From Deroplatys truncata (Eukaryota > Arthropoda > Insecta > Mantodea > Mantidae): DNA of 64,000 nucleotides. How positions within the stretch are numbered: the first letter of the stretch is position 1; the number at the start of each line of letters is the position of its first letter. The notes beneath the pieces were generated by a model. It was not told the origin of the DNA. It made no database searches and saw only the letters and a program-made list of their open reading frames with translations. The stretch is taken from the NCBI GenBank assembly GCA_030765065.1, contig CM060989.1, forward strand, positions 61,766,001-61,830,000. The letters are read 5' to 3'. Shown piece by piece: positions 54,091 to 64,000 of this stretch. The position numbers were made by a program, and so were the translations under genes.

Positions 54091-54807
54091 ACTTTCTCTA
54101 CTTTTGGAAACATGTCCGTGTGTGTGAACAGCATAACTCAGAAACTAACAGTCGGATAAACACCAAACTTGGTATTTAGGTTCAGTATCTTCCAGAGATG
54201 CGACACGAAGGTTTTCAAGAAACTCCCCCCATTCCAGATTACCCTTTACATGGAACACTTTTCGAAAATTTTAATTTTCTCAAAAATGGCTAACGATTTT
54301 TAGTAAAATATCATATGTTTAAGATACTTTCATGACAAACAAAATGTATATCTTGAATTTTCTGGGAATGTCTCAAAAAGTATTCTTCATTGTGAACGAC
54401 ATTTGCATAACTGGTAAACCATAAGAGATGGACAAAAGTTTACTACACAAAAATGTAGATCCCGTTAAAATACACAATTTATGTCATATATATATTTGTT
54501 GTTGAGTGAACCATTTTCGAGATATTGCTTGTTATTCCCATAAACTTTCCAATACTTATACTTTTCTTAAATTCGGTATTCATTTTTTTGTGCTGGTAAT
54601 GCAAAGAGAATGGAATACTCCACATAGCAACCAGCTCTTAAAATATTTGACTATCGCTTAAAGCCTACCAATTCCCCTTGCATCTACAAGAAAACTAGCA
54701 ATAAGATTAACATCTCGATTAACATGAAGCATATGGAGAATAAGCGTTTGTAAAAATAGTTTGTACAAGAGTAGAGAAAGTCATGTGAGTAACACATCAG
54801 ATTTTTT
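54091..54807 (+). mobile_element. HINE-like copy with 5' internal deletion
   Basis: ACTTTCTCTAC is joined directly to 'ttttggaaacatgtccgtg', skipping about 115 bp. The rest is complete to the 3' hairpin. Confidence 0.8.
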
Positions 54808-55841
54808 GATTGCCTTCTCTTGGCCCTGGCCTCTTTTGTTAATTGCTGAACTGCTCGCTGGGCATGATATAGTCGTTCGTTGTTGAAAGATACAACAAAA
54901 TTTTAAAACAGGGGTTGTATGACAGTTTTAAAGGAATCCAGACTTGCATTTAAATGGTATATATATAAAAGTATATATTTTCTGAAACTGGAAATAATAG
55001 AGATTTTATTAGTGCCTAAAACAAAAAATGTGATATTTTACCATTTCAGAGTGCCTTGCCCCATTAAGAACAGGACGTTATATACTAACCTTAAAATTCT
55101 AACTCTTTCTATGCAATCGCGAAAAACAACTGAAAATCGACAGGACTTTAAAGAAATCGCTAAGTATTGAACAATTCGTACCATTAATAACGGATATATC
55201 GGAAATGGTAGATCCCACAAAAAAGTTATTTGAAATAAATTGTGTGTTTCAAAGATATCTGCATTTTTTGTGCAGTACGCTTTCCTCTATCGCTTAACCG
55301 GTAAGCAACTGCGGCAATTTTATGCTAACAAAGTGCAGCACCAGAAACGTTAGGTGCGAAGAGCGTTTAAGACGGTTTAAAACTGGTGGTGGACACTGGA
55401 TTGAAACTAAAATGGACGGAAATGTGTTATCGCTGATTAATCAAGCAGACCCGAAAAAAATACTGTTAGTTTCTTGAAGCAATTGCTTTGGAAACCTTCC
55501 GGATAAACTCACAAACGGAAGCTGGAAATTCCAACATTATCACAATTAAACGAGAAATGTTAGTAGCATAAAATCTAAGTACCTAATTAACACAGGCATG
55601 CTTCTGTTGGTAGTATTCTAACCTCTTATATTTTCCATAAAACCATGCTCATGACCCCTTGGATAGTCTATTTTGCTTTAAAAATCCTTCTTTTTGCAGG
55701 GTTTCAAATTTATTATAGCGTGCGACTACTCTTCCGTTAGGAATGACATTAAAAATGCCAACTGTAGCAACCTCGCATCAACAGCTTGGTTTGCGGCCGC
55801 CATTTTCCAGTTTAGCATCTTTTGGTGAAACAGGCTCTTAG
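54808..55841. other. no gene; old repeat relic at 55090-55310
   Basis: The relic carries 'cgtaccattaataacggatat', matching the Polinton's target region, then 'cgctttcctctatcgcttaacc'. The remainder shows no gene. Confidence 0.5.
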
Positions 55842-56668
55842 AAAAAAAATCTGATGTGTTACACTCACATGACTTTCTCTACTCTTGTACAAACTATTTT
55901 TACAAACACTTATTCTCCATATGCTTCATGTTAATGGAGATATCGAGATGTTAGTCTTATTGCTAATTTTCTTGTAGATGCAAGGGGAATTGGTAGGCTT
56001 TAAGCGATAGTCAAATATTTTAAGAGCTGGTTTGCATTACCCGGACCAAAAAAAATGAATAACGAATTCCCATTTGAGAAAAAGTATAAGTGTTGGAAAA
56101 TTTAAGGGAATAACAAGCAATATCTCGCAAACGGTTCACTCAAAAAAAGTGTGTATGACATAAATAGCGTATTTTAACGCGATTTACATTTTTATGTAGT
56201 AAAATATTGTCTATCTCTTATGGTTTACCAGTTATGCAAAAGTCGCTCACAATGAAGAATACTTTTGGGGATATTCCCAGAAAATTCAAGATATACATTT
56301 TATTTGTCATGAAAGTATGTTAAACATATGATATTTTAATCCAAATCGTTAGTCATTTTCGAGAAAATTAAATTTTCGTAAAATGTTCCATGTGAAGGGT
56401 AATCTGCGGTGGGGGGATTTTCTTGAAAACCTTCGTGTCGCATCTCCGGAAGATACTGAACCTAAATACCAAGTTTGGTATTTATCTGACTGTTCGTTTT
56501 TGAGTTATGCTGTTCACAGACAGACACACACACAGACATGTTTCCAAAAATGCATTTTTTTCGATTCAGGGGGTCTCAAAACATGTATTTCGAGTGAAAC
56601 CTCGGTATCGAATTTTTGGGTGGAATACAATACTTCCCCTACTTACTATACGTAGTAGTAGAGAAAGT
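55842..56668 (-). mobile_element. HINE-like repeat copy
   Basis: A full-length minus copy with a 3' hairpin at 55850 and a 5' terminus containing one extra GTA (cgtagtagtagagaaagt). Confidence 0.85.
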
Positions 56669-57474
56669 AATAAAGCAATATGAATCTGTTATGGACCAAC
56701 ATTCATAAATAACCACGAAGTTAAAATGCATGGTGGACTAAAGAATAAAATAGAAACTCAAAGTAATATATGATAAATTGTAAGATTCTTGTACAGCATT
56801 ATGGAGAATAAACAATTTTTTAGGGAGCTTCAGAACATAAATTTTCGGTGAAATTTCAACGTGATAAAGTGATAAACTGTATGCTATCGCGTTTAATGTG
56901 TGCATTAGAAATCAAAGCCCACGGTTATTGGGAACGCCTTTACTATAGAATCAAGTAAAAACAATAAGCAAGCAGTGATACGAGGCCAAAGAGCAGAAAC
57001 CATTTTCAAGAAACACATAAAAAGGGCAAGAGTTCCAAGTCAGCATTATGCAAATGTTTCCGTTTTCTTTTGCCCGTTGTGTGTAGGTCCCATAATTCCC
57101 GCACTCGACACAAAAGCAATGTGCTTGCTGAGCTGGCGGGAAGGAAATCACGCTCAATTTGAATAGGTAAAGTGCTAATGTGCAGGTTTTTATATTGCTA
57201 GAGAAATGGACTGTGGAAATGGGTTTTTAACAGCCTTGCTGAGCATGGAGCAGATTCCAGTATAGCAATTAGAAACTACCATCACTTCTCGTTTTGCTTG
57301 TGACTTGTTGCAACATCTTACACTTCTGTTGGTAGTCACTGTTAGTGTTATAAATTTTATAATAAGGTTTTCTTAGAGAAAACTACAGGGACTGGTACAC
57401 TCAAAACTTAGAACGCAAAACACTGAACATTATTTCTTTCTTTTAAGGAAACGTTTAAAAATGTCAACGGACTA
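56669..57474. other. no gene recognised
   Basis: No supported feature. Confidence 0.4.
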
Positions 57475-57556
57475 TACAGGGTGAACCATTTAAGTTGAGA
57501 TTGTACAATATCTCCAAAACTAAGGTTGTAGAAAGAAATGTCTTTAATTAAAGTTG

Positions 57557-58556
57557 TCGCGGTATCGTTCGTGTTATCTTATTTGCTGAGCGCCTGTTAT
57601 TGTTTTACTATTTTGAATTGTTCCCCGGCTAGCTATTATTACTCAGTCGAGCAAATATCTCTGATCAGGGCGTGTAAACGGAAAGGAGTTGTTACTAAAA
57701 GATAACATTGATAAAAGAATTTGTTTTTACACTTTTATTGCCGTTTACACTTTATTAATTTCACATAATTACTCCTATAAACGCCTGACTGAAACTGTTA
57801 TATTTTCGAAGTAACACAATTACTTATTTGCCGCGCACTATTAATTCGGGTATTTCACATCTTGTAATCAACTTTACGACGCCAGAGATACTGTAGAATT
57901 GCGTAACGTGTACTTCGTGAATGCTTCCATAGATCTACCTGACGTGTAACTCGCGAGAGATATTTCTGTTGAACTGCGCGACGTGTAACCCGTGAATGAT
58001 TCTGTTAAACTGCGCGTGTAACTCAAGAAGGATTCTGTTGAACTGCGCGACGTGTAACTCGTGAAGGATTCTGTTGAACTGCGCGACGTGTAACTCGTGA
58101 AGGATTCTGTAGAACTGCGCGACATGTAACTCGTGAATGATTCTGTTAAGCTGTGCGATACCTGTCTCTGGCTCTAGAATATATACTCCCTCACCCCCAT
58201 ATGCCTAAACATTATAACAGAGCTGCTATTGCTTAATAAAGCGCGCCAACATTAGCGTCTATTTTTATATCCAATCAAAATTACGAACACATATGCTCTA
58301 GGGAAGATATTCCCTCCATTTCTAAAGAAAGGCACGCTACTATGACGTCATTTTTTGTCTCATCTAATTGATAAACAACTCACGCCCTCGTTTCATTGTT
58401 ACCCACTCCTATTGTCAGTTTCAGTGAGGCCGTGTAAACTTATTTCCTAACAATGCTTATAATTAACAAACATCTCAAATCATTGTCATACAATAATGCT
58501 AATTTACACTACAATCACTCTGGCATTCACAGTGTTGTGATATAAAATACTGCCTC
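57557..58556. mobile_element. repeat element D, copy 2 (long form)
   Basis: 1,000 bp flanked by the direct repeat AAAGTTG (57550-57556 and 58557-58563) and inserted in element E. It matches copy 1 except for the expanded minisatellite. Confidence 0.8.
57893..58144. repeat. 36-bp minisatellite, 7 units
   Basis: Units of 33-39 bp read GTTGAACTGCGCGACGTGTA plus ACTCGTGAAGGATTCT. Copy 1 of element D has a single unit here. Confidence 0.9.
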
Positions 58557-58644
58557 AAAGTTGCCTGATATTATGGATGGAAGTAAATGCCTTTAGTCGT
58601 GTTTTATTTGGAGGACGTTGTGATGAACATTTTGAGAAAGTAGT

Positions 58645-59615
58645 ATTTTAGAAGGAGTCGTATCGTATTTCAACTGTTGGGGAGCCGAACTTGTAGTAGT
58701 TACAACCGCACGTATAATAAACAGTTTCCGGTAGGATTCGCCCCAAATGTACTTTCAGGTGGCCTTTGCTCCAAGTTTAAAAAATATTAACTTTGTAATT
58801 TGACTGTTTCTTTAAATATTACATATTATGTTTGCCTCGGCTGCGTCAGTATTATTGTTAGAAACACGTTTCTCTTAGTAGGGTTGTGATACGACTAAGA
58901 ATGTAGGCTTACACAGATTATAATTTTACTTCACTCCTTTTATTAATACTTGATACGATTTAAATAACACTTCACTGAGATAGAGAGCTGTGAGATTCTT
59001 TTTATTAATTAATTGCACATTTTAACACGTAAACTTATTTTTCGTCTCACACGAATACATATTATGTTTCTTGAGGACACTTTATGCGTCTGGTTAGTAA
59101 CTGTCTGCAGGCAACTGAACTGATTTCAAACGCCTTAACATGTAAATTTCTGTTTTTCAAGTCTCTGATTGGCAAATTCTACTCCAATAGAATTGCTTCA
59201 TTTAACTAAAGCTTTTTTTGGTTGTTGATTGGCTATTTTTATAAAATGTCACTAAAATTACATTATTGTTACTCCAAGAATCACAAGTAGTACTGATAAA
59301 CTTCCTTATTCATTATTAACTCAAGGTTACCTCAGTGTTACCTGATTGTTAGCAACGTTTAACTTATTATTCTCACAGCTGCTTACGTAATACATTCACA
59401 TAATATTATTACACATGGATACAATAATATAAACATATATAATGACTGTAATATACACTCCTTATATATTGTTACATACACATATTGCTTTAAGGCGGGC
59501 TGTTATTGAATTTATATATTATATAACCAGACTGAAATTATTTAAGTGTTAAAAACACTGCCTCAATTTTAGGGTCAATTTAAATTGACCCTAATTGTAG
59601 GTTCCCATTTAAAAA
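58645..59615. other. interior of element E copy 2, unexplained
   Basis: About 1 kb between the arms that has no counterpart in E copy 1 and no recognised gene. It may be another insertion. Confidence 0.4.
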
Positions 59616-59839
59616 ATTAAATTGACCATCATATTGTCCTCCAACTAAAATACACCTAATGGCATTTACTTTTCCTCATAATATCAAGCAACTTTTATTC
59701 AAGACATGTCTTTCTACAACGCTTAGTTTTGGAAATATTGTACAGTCTCAACTTAAATGATCCACCCTGTATATTAGAGCTGCTCAATAGAATGTTATAG
59801 AGGGATGAAAAAAATTGTTATGTTTCATTCCAGGTTTTT

Positions 59840-60470
59840 CTATATCTTCTTCTTCATCATTACCAAGCACTCAACCTTTCCTAAAGCTTGTTGTGCGCTC
59901 CAAACGTTTAATTTATTGATTTATCCAACGTTTCCTTGATCTTCCGACATTTCGTTTTCCTTTAGGTATGTAATAGAATATTTTCTTTGGGTAACGTTCC
60001 TCATTCATTCTCTCTACGTGTTCTAGCCACTTTTATCTGTTCTGCTCTTTTCTTCATTTAGGTTAAAGACCCTTAATTGTTTTCTTATGTTATCATTCTT
60101 TCTTCTATCTCTTCTAGTGACTCCTAATACTGTTCTTAAAAATCTCATTTTCGCTGCCTGTAATCTGCTTTTATCTCTATTTATCATTGTCCAGGCTTCG
60201 CTACTGTATAGAGCAACTGGAATTGCCAGGATCTATAGAACTTCATCATCGTATCTTTTCTCACTTTATTTTTCAAACTTTGTTAACTTGTTCAATTGTA
60301 TTATTGTCTAATACGAGTTTACATAATCTAAATTATAGTTAAAAACTATCTTATTTAGTTCAATTAGTGCTCTTTGTAGCGTATCTTCATTATCAGAAAT
60401 GATTATTTGATCAGCATATAGGAGTGTCATTACAAAATGTTTCCTATCATAATCAGATGTATTATCGTTT
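59840..60470 (-). pseudogene. LINE reverse transcriptase fragment
   Basis: The minus strand gives VMTLLYADQIIISDNEDTLQ, the RT motif C region (normally YADD; the second Asp is Gln here). After frameshifts comes a YSSEAWTMINRDK segment followed by LQAAKMRFLRTVLGVTRRDR. The tail reads KWLEHVERMNEERYPKK and GKRNVGRSRKRW. This order is standard for the C-terminal half of insect LINE polymerases. At least three frameshifts and a catalytic substitution show it is dead. A HINE-like element starts 29 bp beyond it. Confidence 0.7.
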
Positions 60471-60498
60471 ATTTTTATTATACTTACGAAACGTTATT

Positions 60499-62325
60499 AC
60501 TTTCTCTACTACGTATAGTAAGTAGGGAAAGTATTGCATTCCAGCCAAAAATTCGATACCGAGATTTCACAGGAAATATATGTCTTGAAACCCCCTGAAT
60601 CCAAAAAAAGCATTTTTGGAAACATGTCCGTGTGTGTGTCTGAACAGCATAACTCAGAAACGAACAGTCGGATAAACACCAAACTTGGTATTTAGGTTCA
60701 GTATCTTCCAGAGATGGAACACAAAGGTTTTCAAGAAAATCCCCCCCACCCCAGATTACCCTTTACATGGAACATTTTTCGAAAATTTTAATTTTCTCAA
60801 AAATGGCTCTAACGATTTTGATCCAAATATCATATGTTCGAATTTTCTGGGAATGTCTCCAAAAGTATTCTTCATTGTGAACGACTTTGCATAACTGGTA
60901 AACGATAACAGATAGACAATTTTACTACACAAAAAATGTAGATCGCGTTAAAATACACAACTTATGTCATATACATTTCTTTTGTTGAGTGAACCGTTTT
61001 CGAGATATTGCTTGTTATTTCCTTAAATTTTCCAATACTTGTACTTTTTACTTTCTCTACTACGTATAGTAAGTAGGGGAAGTATTGTATTCCACCCAAA
61101 ATTTCGATACGGAGATTTCACCGGAAATACATGTTTTGAGACCCCCTGAATCCAAAAAAAGCATTTTTGGAAATATGTCCGTGTGTGTGTCTGTGTGTCT
61201 GTCTGTGTGTCTGTGTGTCTGTCTGTGTGTCTGTGTGTCTGTCTGTGTGTCTGTGTGTGTCTGTGAACAGCATAACTCAGAAATGAACAGTCGGATAAAC
61301 ACCAAACTTGGTATTTAGGTTCAGTATCTTCCAAGGATGCGACACGAAGGTTTTCAAGAAAATCCCCTACCCCAGAGTACCCTTTACATGGAAGATTTTT
61401 CGAAAATTTTAATTTTCTCAAAAATGGCTCTAACGATTTTGATTAAAATATCATATGTTTAAGATATTTTTATGACAAATAAAATATATATCTTGAATTT
61501 TCTGGGAATGTCTCCAAAAGTATTCTTTATTGTGAACGAGTTTTGCATAACTGGTAAACCATAAGAGATAGACAAAATTTTACTACACAAAAAATGTAGA
61601 TCGCGTTAAAATACACAACTTATGTCATATATATTTTTTTGTTGAGTGGACCATTTTCGAGATATTGCTTGTTATTCCCTTAAATTTTTCAATACTTATT
61701 TTCTCAAATGGGAATTCGTTATTCATTTTTTTGTTTTGGATATGCAAAGAGTTATAATCTGTGGCAAAGGGAATGGTGCTGCACCTAGCAACCAACCTAT
61801 TAAGAGATATGTATGTGCTTAAAGGCTACTGTTTTTCTATATTGCCCTTGTAAATATATTTTCCCCTACATTTACAAGAAATTTAGCAATAAGATAGAGT
61901 CTGCAAATGTTTATCTCGATTAACATGAACTAGATGGAGAATAAGCGTTTGTAAAAATACTTTGTACAAGAGTAGAGAAAGTCATGTGAGTGTAACACAT
62001 CAGATTTTTTTTGTCTTGGATATGCAAAGAGTATTAATTTGTGGCAAAGATAATGCTGCTGCACCTAGCAGCCAGCTATTAAGAGATATGTATATGCTTA
62101 AAGGCTACTGTATTTCTATATTGCGATTGCAAATACAAAACAAGAGGAACATAAGCGATAGTCAAATATTTTTAGAACTGGTAGGTATGTGTAAAATGTA
62201 ATTCTCTTTCCATGTCAAAAGATCGTTTCTGCAAATGTTTATCTCGATGAATATGAAGTAGATGGAGAATAAGAGTTTGTACAAGAGTAGAGAAAGTCAT
62301 GTGAGTGTAACACAGCAGAATTTTT
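60499..62325 (+). mobile_element. HINE-like host copy split by a nested copy
   Basis: The host runs 60499-61049, stopping in the T-run after 'ccaatacttgtac'. It resumes at about 62011 with 'tgtcttggatatgcaaag' and ends at 62325. Confidence 0.75.
61050..62010 (+). mobile_element. HINE-like repeat copy (subfamily B), nested
   Basis: A complete copy with a long TG/TC microsatellite (61181-61265), inserted in the host's T-run in the same orientation. Confidence 0.85.
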
Positions 62326-63287
62326 GCCTATGCACTTTATGTTAATATAGATAAATCTTTGTAGAAATACTTTCAGTATACATTTTGTTGTAGGTACAAG
62401 GGTGATAAGGGGAAGCTGAGTCGATACTCAGATGTTAAAAAGGGGGACGCTATATCCTAACCTTGAAATTCCATACTGTTTCCATGACATCGCCAGATAT
62501 AAATGAATAGCTACAACACTTGAAACATACTTTCAAATAACTTCTTTGTGGTTTCAGTATTTCCGAGATATCCGTTAACATTAGTTTGAAATTTTTCAGT
62601 ACGTGCATGTCTCTCTCTACTTTTCGCGACGGAACAGCTAATCTCTTCAGTTGCCTCGTTGACTTTCTTTTGGTGCGCTGGTGAATTCCTCTAAAAGCTT
62701 CCTATAATACCTTTGTGCTGGCCTATGCTTTTAACTCTTATCTCAGGAGTGGTTGCAGGAAATGAAAAAGTTTAAATTCAGTTTAACTGTAATTTATTTG
62801 CACACTTATTCGCAGCTGGCCGTGAATTCCATCCCACAATTATTTTACTGGGTTATGGGAGCCTATCTATCTGTACCTCCCACTCTAAGTTGCTTTTAAA
62901 TTGTTAACAGCGTTGCCACGCGTTTGGCCAGCTGAGTGGCATGAAGTTCACATCCCGAGGAAAATGCATCCAGTTGTGTGATTGCCGGGGATCCACCTTA
63001 TTTATACCACCAGCTAAAGACGCCATTTTTCCACAGTTTCTTAGAGCAATATTGTGATTGCCTGATCACATTAGCGTCGTATGAGAACATGTTCTCTGGT
63101 ATCTTCCACCCTTCTGTTCCAAGAGGAATTCGGACTTCCCGTTTCAGTTCCGGCCTCTTTTTTCAATCTCTGCCCAGCCTCTCTCTCACTCAGACGTAAT
63201 CTCTTTTGGTTATATTTAGCAGATTCCCTGTGATTTCGGCAAGCCTGGAGAAATCTCCACCTGGTATCGTATGGCTTCGAGCACCTC
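62326..63287. other. no gene; old repeat relic at 62330-62600
   Basis: The relic has 'aaatctttgtagaaatac' and 'gtatttccgagatatccgttaac' blocks. The rest has no supported feature. Confidence 0.45.
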
Positions 63288-63474
63288 CAGCTCTTAAAAG
63301 ATTTGACTATCGCTTAAAGCCTACCATATTCCCCTTGCACCTGCAAGAAGATTAACAATAAGTTTCTGCAAATGTTTATCTGAATTAACATGAAATAGAT
63401 GAAGAATAAGCGTTTGTAAAAATAGTTTGTACAGGAGTAGAGAAAGTCATGTGAGCGAAACATCAGATTTTTAA
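63288..63474 (+). mobile_element. HINE-like 3' end fragment
   Basis: Starts mid-element at 'ctcttaaaagatttgactatcgc' and ends with the 3' subterminal repeat and a degraded hairpin. Confidence 0.75.
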
Positions 63475-63786
63475 ATGTGAATTGTTTTGTGAAAAATGCT
63501 GGTAACGTTTATGATTAACATAAAAACCAACGTTGGATTATATTTCTTGTTTTATGATCAAGTATTTTGTTTAAAACCCTGTTAAAGTTGGTATGACTGA
63601 TCACTGTCATCTGGAACCCCTTAAAGTTTCCATGACGATTTCAGCGGCCTAGTAAAGTACCATTTTTCGGGTATTAATAATCCGACAAGCAGTTGTTTTA
63701 GGGATCGTGCAATAAACATTATTTCAGAGCTTTTGGGCTAACCCCTTGCCTCTCTTGGACGCTAGCATCGCACTGATACAACAATA
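63475..63786. other. no feature recognised
   Basis: Short AT-rich spacer between repeat fragments. Confidence 0.4.
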
Positions 63787-64000
63787 AAAATTTGTACAAA
63801 CTATTTTTACAAACGCTTATTCTCCATATGCTTCATGTTAATCGAGATATCGATATTTAATCTTATTGCTAATTTTCTTGTGGATGCAAAGGGAATTGGT
63901 AGGCTTTAAGCGATAGTCAAACATCTTAAGAGCTGGTTGCTATGTGGCGTATTCCATTCTCTTTGTATGTCCAGGACATAAAAAAATGAATAAGAATTCC
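63787..64000 (-). mobile_element. HINE-like copy, truncated by window end
   Basis: Begins without the 3' hairpin at 'aaaaatttgtacaaac' and continues as subfamily A to the end of the window. Confidence 0.75.

Larger units (their letters stand above)
57475..59775. mobile_element. element E, copy 2, with insertions
   Basis: The left arm is at 57475-57556 (ACAGGGTGAACCATTTAAGT) and continues after the D insertion at 58557-58640. The right arm is at about 59620-59770 (CTCAACTTAAATGATCCACC, then CTGTATA). TA flanks both tips. Confidence 0.7.

Noticed and set aside
57874..58125. 12-residue repeat protein on the minus strand (SRSSTESFTSYT units)
   Set aside because: It is a translation of the 36-bp minisatellite in element D; copy 1 of D has no such ORF.

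Overview
This window is eukaryotic, AT-rich and packed with transposons. The hAT, mariner/Tc1, jockey-like LINE and tRNA-SINE relics, and insect-type splice sites and TATA boxes, suggest an arthropod, probably an insect; I cannot name the order. I see no convincing host gene. Almost everything recognisable is a mobile element, whole or broken.

The centrepiece is a complete Polinton/Maverick at 27751-44574 (16,824 bp). It is flanked by a 6-bp AATAAT target duplication and has AG...CT termini and terminal inverted repeats built of subterminal tandem repeats. Left to right it carries: a four-exon gene with two tandem copies of an unrecognised Cys/His module (+); a small unknown ORF (+); major capsid, minor capsid, adenain-like protease and phospholipase A2/pX-like genes (all -); an FtsK/HerA-type packaging ATPase (+); a fiber-like gene with phage-tail-fiber-like repeats (+, broken); a DUF8207-type gene (+); a retroviral-type integrase with chromodomain (+, broken); a protein-primed B-family DNA polymerase (-, broken); a small spliced gene just upstream of the polymerase (-); and about 3 kb without genes before the right terminal repeat. 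Virion-module ORFs are open, whereas polymerase, integrase and fiber have stops and frameshifts, so the copy looks unable to move by itself.

The flanks (1-27750 and 44575-64000) are dominated by about twenty copies of one 0.8-1.0 kb non-autonomous repeat. Its layout is: an 11-bp subterminal inverted repeat (ACTTTCTCTAC / GTAGAGAAAGT), a TG microsatellite, and a short 3' hairpin before a T-run. This resembles Helentron-associated DINE-1-type elements and is called HINE-like below. Copies insert into T/A-tracts, often inside one another. One sits inside the Polinton and so is younger than it; the Polinton itself sits inside an older diverged relative.

Other pieces are fragments of mariner/Tc1-type transposases (4195, 13922, 19765, 20871, 45520, 50695), hAT (5034, 44689), LINE RT/RNase H/zinc knuckle (8504, 16940, 18395, 24703, 59840), tRNA-derived SINEs, a foldback-type element (E: 26606, 57475), a roughly 0.8-1.0 kb element (D: 18982, 57557) with a 36-bp minisatellite expanded in one copy, and a 1.2-kb minisatellite at 51345-52565.
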